6,990 bases of DNA from Bacteroidota bacterium (GTDB taxonomy: Bacteria > Bacteroidota > Bacteroidia > Chitinophagales > Chitinophagaceae), in assembly GCA_023423285.1 (NCBI GenBank), contig JAFAFV010000241.1, forward strand, positions 1 through 6,990. The letters run 5' to 3'. Shown piece after piece: positions 1 to 6,794 of the stretch. The position numbers were made by a program, and so were the translations under genes. A model generated the notes under the pieces. It did no database searches, had not been told where the DNA came from, and was given only the letters and a program-made list of their open reading frames with translations. Each line of letters starts with the position of its first letter. The first letter of the stretch is position 1.

Positions 1-1
1 C

Positions 2-868
2 CGCATCATTGAAAAAACAAGAGGTTTACAAAAACTGCCGCGCAGCATCCGGTTAAAAAAATATTGGCCCATAGCTGCTGCATCAGTCATAGCAGTTATA
101 GTGGCGTCATTGTTTTTTGTAAACCGCATTCAGCCGTCCACGGTTGCAATGCCGGAACAGCCTCATCTTATTGCTCAGAATGGTGAACGCCGTCAGTCAG
201 TATTGCCTGATGGCAGCAAGGTTTGGCTCAATTCAGGTTCGCGGCTTTATTTCATTAATGATTTTAAAGGCGCTACGCGAGAGGTTAGGCTGGATGGCGA
301 AGCTTTTTTTGACGTGGTAAAAAACCCGGCACGGCCGTTTATTGTACATGCCGCAAATGTTGACATAAAAGTACTTGGCACTGCATTTAACGTAAAAGCT
401 TACAGCGATGCTGATGTGGAAACCACCTTGTACCGTGGGCTGATCAACATTGCCAGGGCTGATGATAAAAACTTTCAGCCCATTATGCTGTATCCCAACC
501 AGAAAATTATTTTACCGCGGCATGCAGCAGGCAATAAAGCGGCGGCCTCGGTTGCTCAGCCGCAAATACCGGGTTTTATTGCCATCCGGCAGATTGACAG
601 CACCAAAATTGAATCGCTGAGGATTGAAACCGCCTGGATGTACAACAGGCTCGAATTCAGGGGAGATGATTTTGACGCTCTGGCAAAAAAGTTAGAAAGA
701 TGGTACAATGTAACAATTGTGTTTGAAGATGAGGCTGTCAAAAAACTCAGCTTCAATGGCTCTTTCGAGCGCGAAAATATTGAACAGGCAATGCTTGCAC
801 TTTCTACAGCTAATTTTTTTCAGTATAAAATCAAAAACAATGAAATTTTTATCAGTTCTGCAAAATAG
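2..868 (+). CDS. FecR-family anti-sigma factor, 5' end cut off by the window
   Basis: This is an inner-membrane anti-sigma regulator that would hold an ECF sigma factor inactive until a SusC-type transporter signals that glycan is bound. The frame is open from base 2 to the TAG at 866-868, giving 288 visible residues. The GTG at 101 is not the start, because it lies inside the membrane segment. Visible residues 1-20 are basic and cytoplasmic (R14, R17, K19, K20), and 21-40 are one hydrophobic helix (WPIAAASVIAVIV core). A periplasmic FecR domain follows at about 61-149, with the family signatures LPDGSKVWLNSGS, LDGEAFFDV and VLGTAFNV. A DUF4974-type C-terminal domain covers about 215-285 (LEFRGDDFDALAKKLERWY, then FNGSFERENIEQAML). 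Family members are usually about 320-390 residues, so some tens of cytoplasmic, sigma-binding residues are missing. An ECF sigma gene is expected just upstream (inference). The downstream SusC has the STN domain that partners FecR proteins. Confidence 0.93.
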   Translation, partial: RIIEKTRGLQKLPRSIRLKKYWPIAAASVIAVIVASLFFVNRIQPSTVAMPEQPHLIAQNGERRQSVLPDGSKVWLNSGSRLYFINDFKGATREVRLDGEAFFDVVKNPARPFIVHAANVDIKVLGTAFNVKAYSDADVETTLYRGLINIARADDKNFQPIMLYPNQKIILPRHAAGNKAAASVAQPQIPGFIAIRQIDSTKIESLRIETAWMYNRLEFRGDDFDALAKKLERWYNVTIVFEDEAVKKLSFNGSFERENIEQAMLALSTANFFQYKIKNNEIFISSAK

Positions 869-943
869 CCGGTATCCGCCTTAAGCAAATAAGCATGATG
901 AACTTTCTGCGATGCCATTATTAACTTTTAAATTTAATTTTAC
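869..943 (+). promoter_or_regulatory. FecR-susC intergenic gap, probable promoter/leader of the PUL operon
   Basis: This 75-base gap is the longest in the window and separates the regulator from the transport genes, so an ECF-sigma-driven operon promoter would be expected here. The last 26 bases (918-943) are almost purely A/T and run straight into the susC ATG without a Shine-Dalgarno sequence, as is usual in Bacteroidota. I see no good match to the housekeeping pattern (TTTG about 20 bases before TAnnTTTG). That agrees with an ECF-type promoter or with read-through from fecR, but proves neither. No strong inverted repeat is present. The regulatory role is inferred from position only. Confidence 0.3.
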
Positions 944-3900
944 ATGAACCGTTTTCTACAGGGATGCTCACTCCCGCAAACAAAAAAAGTTCTATTGATC
1001 ATGAAACTGACGCTTGCTTTGACGGTATTATTTACATTCAACCTGTATGCCAATGGGTATGCTCAGGAGCGCATCAACATCAGGGTAAAAAATGCACCCA
1101 TAGCAGAAGTGTTAACTGCAATAGAAAAACAAACCGACTATCGCTTTTTATACAACAACGATTTAAAGGATTTGAAATACGGCGTAACACTTAGCGCACG
1201 TAATTCAGCATTAAAAGAAATTCTTCCGGTACTTTTTTCGGGCACAGCGCTTACTTACCAAATGATGAACAACAAGCTGGTGGTTATAAAAGAAGACCCC
1301 AACGTGGTACGAGACGTGACAGTTACCGGCCAGGTGATTGACGACAGGGGCCTGCCGCTTGCGGGCGTATCGGTAATGGTAAAAGGCACTACCACGGGCA
1401 CCACTACCGATGCCAATGGTAATTTTACCATTTCTGTACCCAATACCAATGCGGTGCTGGTGTTTTCATTTGTAGGCTACAACGAGCAGGAATATTCTTT
1501 AGATGGCCAAACAAAAATCACGGTTGCCATGACGACATCGCAGCAGGTGATGGACCAGGTGGTAGTAATTGGTTATGGTACCGCTGCCAAAAGAGATTTG
1601 ACCGGATCAATCACCAAAATAGAAGGCAGAGAAGTGGCTGATAAACCCAACGTAAACCCTGTGGCCTCATTGCAGGGCAAGGTGGCAGGTCTATCGGTAG
1701 TGCCTTACGGAACGCCAGGTAAAGCGCCAGACATACGCATTCGTGGAACCAATAGTATCGGCTCTATCAGGCCATTGTATGTTGTTGATGGAATCTTTAA
1801 TGATAATATTGACTTCATCAATCCCAATGATATTGAGTCTATTGAAATTCTGAAAGATCCATCATCACTCGCAATTTTTGGTGTGCGTGGTGCCAATGGC
1901 GTTATTGCCATCACTACAAAAAAAGCAAAAGCCGGTCAGGTATTGGTAAACTTTAATACAAGTTTTGGAGCTAAAAAACTTACTGATAAAATAAAGGTGC
2001 TCACAAACGGCGCAGACTTTGAAATGCTATATAAAGAAGAAAATGAAAACATCGGCGCAGCCAATACATTCGACTTTTCACCGTGGACTGCAAATACTGA
2101 CTGGATTGATGCTGTAACCCAAACCGGATATTTTAATAATAACAACCTAAGCGTAACTGCCAGCACGGAAAAGAACCGGTTGTACCTGGGTATCGGTTTT
2201 ATAAAAGATGAAGGCATCATCATCAATGAGCAGTTGAAAAAATATATGCTTAATATCAACGACGAATACAAGCTAACTAATAATATCAAAATAGGATTTA
2301 CTTTTAATGCGGCACGTACGCATATCCCCAACGAGGGCGACTGGATGCTGGGAGATGCGCGAAGAATTGCGCCTATCGTAAATGCAGGCACTTTCCCTTA
2401 CAGAATGAGGATTTACGGCGCAGACAGCGCCACGTATCAATTGTACTCTGCATTGCCCACCATTCAAAATACGTTGCAGAATCCATTGCTCACTCGCATG
2501 AATACCTGGGATACTTATATTGGGCGCGAAACACGCTATGTAGGTAGTATTTTTGGTGAAGTAAACTTTCTGAAAGATTTCACTTTTAGAACCACGTATT
2601 ACGGAGACTTGAGTTACCTGACCAGTACCAATTATAACCCTTTGATAGCTGCATACGACCCCGCCGCCCAAAGTGCCTTTATGGTGCGTACTGTAACGGG
2701 CGTAAACACATCCGAATCGAGGTGGCAAAAATACCAGCAGGATTATATACTTACTTATAAAAAAAGATTTGATGAACATAATCTTACCGCCACTGCGGGT
2801 TGGACGACTTATTATATTTCAGAAAACCATACCAGGGGTAATGTGCAGCAAAGCCTTAACGGTGACCCAATTCCTTTTGACAAAAGGTTTTGGTACCTGA
2901 GCAATGGCTTTGAAGATGATGCCACTTCATCTTCCAGTTCCGATCAAAAAGAAAGCGCTACTACATCGTTTCTTGCAAGGGTGTTGTATAACTTCAACAA
3001 CAAATACTATATAAATGCCTCATACCGGCGTGATGGTTCTTCTTTGATATACAACCCGGCTGAGCGCTACCTGAACATGTGGGCTTTAGGTGCGGCATGG
3101 GAACTTTCAAAAGAGCAGTTTATGGCCAATCAAAATGTTTTTGATTTTTTCAGGATCAAAGGTTCTATTGGTTTGCTGGGTAACCAAAATACGTACGGAG
3201 TGGATTATCCTTATTTTCCTACACTGCAGCAGGGCAATACAGCGGTATTCGGGAGTAATGTTTATCCCGCTTATGTAAATACTTACGAAGTAGATCCCAA
3301 TCTGCGCTGGGAAACTGTTCTGGGCAAAGAAATAGGATTTGAGTACAGTGCTGTAAACAAAAAGCTAAATGGCGAGATAAACTATTACCATAAAATAACC
3401 AAAGGAATGCTGGCATACCTCTTCAACGGTCCCAAAAGAACCCTGGGTAATTTTGGTGAGATCATGAACCGTGGTTTTGAATTGTCTGCTAATTGGAACG
3501 ATAATATCACTCAGGATTTCGGTTACAGTATTTCTGGTAACCTCACTACTTATAAAAATAAAGTATTGGAATTTGGTACTTTCCTGGCTGCATCTGAGCA
3601 ATCGCCCAACCAGACAGAAGTAGGTTTCCCCATTGCTTATTTTTACGGTTATGAGGTTGAAGGAGTTTACCAGTCTTATGCAGATAAACTGGCATCACCA
3701 ACTGTAGTAGGGTATGATTATGGCCCCGGAGACCTTAAATACAAAGACCTCAACAACGATGGCGTTATCAATACAGAAGACAGAACCATGATCGGAAACC
3801 CAACACCTGATTTTACCTATGGTTTTTCTTTAGGCGCCATTTACAAAGGCTTTGATGCCTCTGTGGATTTGAATGGTTCATATGGTGCAGAAGTATATAG

Positions 3901-4291
3901 GGTTTGGGGCTCTTCAGAATTGCCTTATTCCCGTTACAACTATCCTGAGTTTAAGTTAGACAGGTGGCATGGGCCGGGTACTTCCAATTGGGTACCACGC
4001 TTGGGCGATAAATTTGCCATCAACAGGTTACCCTCTACATTTGGTATTGAAGACGGCAGTTACCTGCGCATCAGAAACATTCAATTAGGTTACAACTTCA
4101 GCCAACAGGCTATATCAGGGTTAAAAATGAAATCACTGCGTATTTATGCCAACGTACAAAATCTTAAAACATTTAAAAGAAACTCTGGCTATGCACCCGA
4201 GTTTGGGGGAGATCCTACTTATTTTGGTGTAGACTGGGGTTCCGGTGCCATTCCTGTAATTTATACCGGCGGTATCAATGTTACCTTTTAA
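944..4291 (+). CDS. SusC/RagA-family TonB-dependent outer-membrane glycan transporter with STN domain
   Basis: This is the outer-membrane barrel that imports oligosaccharides using TonB energy, with the SusD partner as its lid. It has 1115 residues, normal for an STN-bearing SusC. The start at 944 adds 19 residues before a second Met (residue 20) that begins the hydrophobic signal peptide; cleavage is likely near A40/Q41. Long N-terminal extensions like this are common in the family, so I kept the first ATG. Domains in order: STN at about 44-115 (RVKNAPIAEVLTAIEKQTDY); carboxypeptidase-regulatory-like beta-sandwich at about 127-200 (GQVIDDRGLPLAGVSV, FSFVGYNEQ); TonB-box-like MDQVVVIGYG at 203-212; plug to about 330 (LQGKVAGLSV, IRIRGTNSIG, PLYVVDGI, NPNDIESIEILKDPSS, RGANGVIAITTKK); then the barrel, ending in the terminal Phe typical of BAM-assembled proteins. 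An EF-hand-like loop lies at 935-946. The STN domain and the FecR gene upstream imply signalling as well as transport. The substrate cannot be read from the sequence. Confidence 0.97.
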   Translation: MNRFLQGCSLPQTKKVLLIMKLTLALTVLFTFNLYANGYAQERINIRVKNAPIAEVLTAIEKQTDYRFLYNNDLKDLKYGVTLSARNSALKEILPVLFSGTALTYQMMNNKLVVIKEDPNVVRDVTVTGQVIDDRGLPLAGVSVMVKGTTTGTTTDANGNFTISVPNTNAVLVFSFVGYNEQEYSLDGQTKITVAMTTSQQVMDQVVVIGYGTAAKRDLTGSITKIEGREVADKPNVNPVASLQGKVAGLSVVPYGTPGKAPDIRIRGTNSIGSIRPLYVVDGIFNDNIDFINPNDIESIEILKDPSSLAIFGVRGANGVIAITTKKAKAGQVLVNFNTSFGAKKLTDKIKVLTNGADFEMLYKEENENIGAANTFDFSPWTANTDWIDAVTQTGYFNNNNLSVTASTEKNRLYLGIGFIKDEGIIINEQLKKYMLNINDEYKLTNNIKIGFTFNAARTHIPNEGDWMLGDARRIAPIVNAGTFPYRMRIYGADSATYQLYSALPTIQNTLQNPLLTRMNTWDTYIGRETRYVGSIFGEVNFLKDFTFRTTYYGDLSYLTSTNYNPLIAAYDPAAQSAFMVRTVTGVNTSESRWQKYQQDYILTYKKRFDEHNLTATAGWTTYYISENHTRGNVQQSLNGDPIPFDKRFWYLSNGFEDDATSSSSSDQKESATTSFLARVLYNFNNKYYINASYRRDGSSLIYNPAERYLNMWALGAAWELSKEQFMANQNVFDFFRIKGSIGLLGNQNTYGVDYPYFPTLQQGNTAVFGSNVYPAYVNTYEVDPNLRWETVLGKEIGFEYSAVNKKLNGEINYYHKITKGMLAYLFNGPKRTLGNFGEIMNRGFELSANWNDNITQDFGYSISGNLTTYKNKVLEFGTFLAASEQSPNQTEVGFPIAYFYGYEVEGVYQSYADKLASPTVVGYDYGPGDLKYKDLNNDGVINTEDRTMIGNPTPDFTYGFSLGAIYKGFDASVDLNGSYGAEVYRVWGSSELPYSRYNYPEFKLDRWHGPGTSNWVPRLGDKFAINRLPSTFGIEDGSYLRIRNIQLGYNFSQQAISGLKMKSLRIYANVQNLKTFKRNSGYAPEFGGDPTYFGVDWGSGAIPVIYTGGINVTF

Positions 4292-4309
4292 CCTGTAAAT
4301 TCAATTAAA

Positions 4310-5845
4310 ATGAAAAAGATTAGAACGATATTATTTTACATCATGCTGCTTGTCACCGGGCTGAGCGCTCTTACAGGCTGTAAAAAATTTCTTGACAGAA
4401 AACCTTTGGAAGCTACGTTGAATGACCTCAACCAGGGTGGGCTGGAAGGCTTGGTGTACGGGCTTTATGGCAGTTTAAGGAACCCCGATGTGGGAGGAGT
4501 GGCCTGGGGGCATATACCCTGGTTGGCCATACATAGTTTTAGAGATGATGATGCCATGAAAGGCAGCAGTGAGGCAGATGGTGCCGACTGGGCCGTGATC
4601 TACGATAATTTTCAATATTCAAAAGATCATTGGAGTACCAATATTTATTATGAAAGAAAATACCTGATGATCAACCTGGTGAATGAACTGCTGTTTACCG
4701 CTGATTCATTAGGGCTAAATGATCCTGCCTCTTTAACCAATATGGCTGAAGCCCGGTTTATTAGGGCGCTTGCCTATTTTGATTTGGTTAGAACCTATGG
4801 CGAAATTCGCTTGATCACCACGCCCATCCGCAATGCTGCCCAGGTAAACAGTATGCCCAAGTCAACAGTTCAGCAGGTGTATGGTTTAATTGATGAGGAT
4901 TTGAATTTTGCGATACAACATTTGCCCATCAACTGGAAAACTGCTTCAGGTGAAAGCAAATTTCCCGGTCGCCTGACGGTGGGCGCTGCCAGAACGCTAC
5001 ATGCAAAAACCTTAATGTACAGGCAACAATGGGGTATGGCTTATACACTGTTACAGGCAGTTATCAACTCAGGGCAGTACAGTCTGGAAAACAATTATTC
5101 CACCATCTTTCAACAGGCTGGAGAAAATGGCCCGGAATCTATTTTTGAAATACAATCCTACAAAGGCCCTGGTGGAAAGCCAGATTACTGGACGTTGTAT
5201 GCAACAGCGCAGGGCGTAAGGGGCACTGATGCACAGGGTTGGAATCTTGGATGGGGCTGGAACACACCTACCCAAAACCTTGTAAATGCGTATGAGGTAG
5301 GTGATCCGCGCAAACCAAGAACCATTTTATTCACAGGCCAGTCAGACGATCCTTCATATGGTGGTTATGGCAGAACCCTGCCTGCAGACCTGCCCAGGCC
5401 TTACTGGAACAAAAAAGTATATGCCGACCCCGCACAACAGGTTGCTGAAAATGATTTACATGGTTGGGGCAGTTATAACCAAAGGATTTTACGCTACGCG
5501 GATGTGATCTTAATGGCAGCGGAATGTGCTAATGAACTGGGCCAGGGCGTACAGGCAGAAACATATTTGGAAATGATCAGGGCCAGGGCGCGTGAAGGCC
5601 GGGCTGGCGTACTGCCAAAAATTACATTTGTAAACCAGGCGCAAATGCGTGCTGCTATAAAATTTGAAAGAAGAATTGAGTTTGCTATGGAAGGCGAGCG
5701 CTTCTTTGATTTGGTACGCTGGGGCGATGCACTCGCAGTATTGGGGCCACTGGGTTATCAGGAGCGCAACAGGTATCTGCCTTTACCTCAACCCGTAATT
5801 GATCAGTCGAATGGTGCGTTGATACAAAATCCTAATTATCCATAG
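4310..5845 (+). CDS. SusD/RagB-family outer-membrane glycan-binding lipoprotein
   Basis: This is the surface-exposed lipoprotein that binds glycan and forms the hinged lid over the SusC barrel. It has 511 residues, a normal length. The signal peptide ends in the lipobox LTGC, with lipidated C24 followed by the family-typical KKFLDRKP. The TPR-type helical core shows the hallmark MAEARFIRALAYFDLVRTYG at about 145-164. The C-terminal half has RYADVILMAAECANE (395-409), then the signature FERRIEFAMEGERFFDLVRWGD (452-473), and a closing LPLPQPVIDQ...QNPNYP. The start is 18 bases after the SusC stop in an A-rich context, so the two are co-transcribed and probably translationally close, as expected for a 1:1 complex. 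Aromatic and Trp-rich stretches (for example HGWGSYNQR near 383-392 and GWNLGWGWNTPTQN near 311-324) could contribute to sugar stacking, which is inference only. No truncation or frameshift is visible. Confidence 0.97.
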   Translation: MKKIRTILFYIMLLVTGLSALTGCKKFLDRKPLEATLNDLNQGGLEGLVYGLYGSLRNPDVGGVAWGHIPWLAIHSFRDDDAMKGSSEADGADWAVIYDNFQYSKDHWSTNIYYERKYLMINLVNELLFTADSLGLNDPASLTNMAEARFIRALAYFDLVRTYGEIRLITTPIRNAAQVNSMPKSTVQQVYGLIDEDLNFAIQHLPINWKTASGESKFPGRLTVGAARTLHAKTLMYRQQWGMAYTLLQAVINSGQYSLENNYSTIFQQAGENGPESIFEIQSYKGPGGKPDYWTLYATAQGVRGTDAQGWNLGWGWNTPTQNLVNAYEVGDPRKPRTILFTGQSDDPSYGGYGRTLPADLPRPYWNKKVYADPAQQVAENDLHGWGSYNQRILRYADVILMAAECANELGQGVQAETYLEMIRARAREGRAGVLPKITFVNQAQMRAAIKFERRIEFAMEGERFFDLVRWGDALAVLGPLGYQERNRYLPLPQPVIDQSNGALIQNPNYP

Positions 5846-5851
5846 CAGCAC

Positions 5852-5875
5852 TTTGAAAGAAAATATTTTTTCAAA
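5852..5875 (+). promoter_or_regulatory. weak AT-rich stem-loop in the SusD-LamG gap
   Basis: TTTGAAAGAA (5852-5861) can pair with TTTTTTCAAA (5866-5875) across an AATA loop, giving a 10-bp stem with one G-U pair. It starts 6 bases after the SusD stop and is followed by more A/T sequence up to the ATG at 5893. The stem is almost all A-U, so it would be weak. It could lower transcript passage or protect the susCD message from 3' decay, or it could be a chance result of AT-rich spacer sequence. The pairing is visible; the function is inferred. Confidence 0.25.
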
Positions 5876-5892
5876 TATTTAAATGATAAAAG

Positions 5893-6741
5893 ATGAAAAT
5901 TTTAAATAAAATATTACCCGTGGTACTTTTCATAAGTATCATAACAGGTTGCCAAAAAATGGACAGGCCCGTATTGGGCGACTATCCTGAAGACGCCACA
6001 CCACCCGGTGGGCCGCTAAAGTTTTATGCAGCTTTTGACGGCACCAGCAGCGATCCGTTAATGAATGCAGTTGATAGCATCAGGGCTAATTTTCCCAGCA
6101 ATAATCCGCTTGCATCCACTGAAGGCATTTCAGGCAAAGCTGTTCAGGGGGAAACAGGGAAGTATATTAAATACGCGAGGCCAAATGATTGGGCCCAAAC
6201 TGCAAAAGGGTTTACTGTTTCTGTGTGGTTTACAGGAAATGCGCAAACAAAGAATAATAAAGGAACAAACGGCCCAGAGTATTTTATGACGCTGAAAGCT
6301 GTGAGCGACTATCACTGGTCCAATGCATCCTTCTTCTTTTTCCTGGAAGGAAGCAATTCATCCTGCGCTGTAAAATTAATGGCGGTTGATGCAAATAAAG
6401 CTGATAAGTGGTTTGAATGGGTTGGTGATGAAGCGCCTCAGGGTTTGCTTGACAACAGGTGGCATCATATTGCTTTTGTTTACAATGCCACAACAAGTAT
6501 GGCAACATTATATTTAGACGGTGTAGCGCATCCTTCCGGAAAAACCTGGGCGGGACATGGTGATATTAACATAGACGATTCAAAGATTGCAGATTTTAGA
6601 ATTGGCAGTGGCCCAAATGATGACGCCACAGGCGATGATTGGCTTGCTTCAACCTGGAAGGGTAAACTTGATCAATTCAGACTATATGGTACAGCCCTTA
6701 CTGCTGCTGAAGTAACAGCTTTATTTAACAGCAAAAGATAG
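5893..6741 (+). CDS. LamG/concanavalin-A-like jellyroll lipoprotein, probable surface glycan-binding protein
   Basis: This is probably an accessory outer-membrane lipoprotein that binds the same glycan as the SusCD pair. It has 282 residues. The signal peptide ends at the lipobox ITGC (lipidated C20), followed by a short linker rich in Pro and Gly (to about 41). One LamG_3-type domain fills the rest, from about 43 to 282. The supporting motifs are KFYAAFDG at 43-50, FTVSVWF at 107-113, the characteristic NRWHHIAFVYN at 188-198, TLYLDG at 205-210, and the closing GKLDQFRLYGTALTAAEV at 257-274. I see no glycoside-hydrolase catalytic motif, so binding is likelier than catalysis. LamG folds do resemble those of some glycanases and lyases, so this is not certain. 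The gene starts 47 bases after the SusD stop and sits where SusE/SusF-type binders are often encoded. The start is supported by the complete signal peptide and the A-rich context before the ATG. Confidence 0.88.
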   Translation: MKILNKILPVVLFISIITGCQKMDRPVLGDYPEDATPPGGPLKFYAAFDGTSSDPLMNAVDSIRANFPSNNPLASTEGISGKAVQGETGKYIKYARPNDWAQTAKGFTVSVWFTGNAQTKNNKGTNGPEYFMTLKAVSDYHWSNASFFFFLEGSNSSCAVKLMAVDANKADKWFEWVGDEAPQGLLDNRWHHIAFVYNATTSMATLYLDGVAHPSGKTWAGHGDINIDDSKIADFRIGSGPNDDATGDDWLASTWKGKLDQFRLYGTALTAAEVTALFNSKR

Positions 6742-6752
6742 GCTGAAATAAC

Positions 6753-6786
6753 ATAACCAGCCAGGGTTATGACTCTGGCTGGTTAT
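6753..6786 (+). promoter_or_regulatory. strong intercistronic stem-loop before the last gene
   Basis: ATAACCAGCCAGGGT (6753-6767) pairs with ACTCTGGCTGGTTAT (6772-6786) around a TATG loop. This gives 15 pairs with a single G-U and a perfect outer 12-bp arm. It begins 11 bases after the LamG-protein stop and ends 8 bases before the next ATG. No T-tract follows it on either strand, so it does not look like a classical intrinsic terminator. More likely roles are protecting the upstream message from 3' exonucleases, partial attenuation, or damping translation of the next gene. An alternative 6-bp hairpin also exists, because ATAACC (6753-6758) can pair with GGTTAT at 6765-6770 as well as at 6781-6786. 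The structure is read directly from the bases; the role is inferred. Confidence 0.6.
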
Positions 6787-6794
6787 AATAAACT

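Noticed and set aside
101..868. FecR coding region read as starting at the GTG at 101
   Set aside because: The same frame is open back to base 2 and supplies the basic cytoplasmic segment and the first half of the membrane helix. The GTG codes for a valine inside that helix.
964..1194. Open frame of 76 codons overlapping the 5' end of susC in another + frame
   Set aside because: It lies inside the SusC signal-peptide and STN coding region, and its translation shows no family features. It is a shadow frame.
1936..2779. Two overlapping antisense open frames (1936-2391 and 2273-2779) within susC
   Set aside because: They lie wholly opposite a well-supported transporter gene, overlap one another in different frames, and their translations show no recognisable domain or signal.
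2927..2941. Run of five serines in SusC (residues 662-666) as a linker or repeat of interest
   Set aside because: It uses mixed serine codons, is short, and sits in a probable loop of the barrel. Low-complexity loops are common in this family.
1001..4291. Alternative SusC start at the second Met (ATG at 1001)
   Set aside because: It would leave a complete signal peptide and remains possible. The longer form from 944 matches the usual extended N-termini of STN-type SusC proteins and directly follows the A/T-rich leader.
5852..5883. Possible Bacteroidota promoter before the LamG gene (TTTG at 5852-5855 and TATTTAAA at 5876-5883)
   Set aside because: The spacing is about right, but the second element matches TAnnTTTG poorly. 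A start site there would leave almost no leader before the ATG at 5893, and the TTTG is part of the AT-rich inverted repeat.
5883..5909. ATG at 5883 as the start of the LamG protein
   Set aside because: It is out of frame with the lipoprotein and reaches a stop after eight codons. The ATG at 5893 opens a full signal peptide with a lipobox.
6753..6786. Stem-loop as a classical rho-independent terminator
   Set aside because: No run of T follows the stem on the + strand (AATAAACT comes next) and none flanks it on the other strand. The next gene starts 8 bases later and appears to belong to the same operon.
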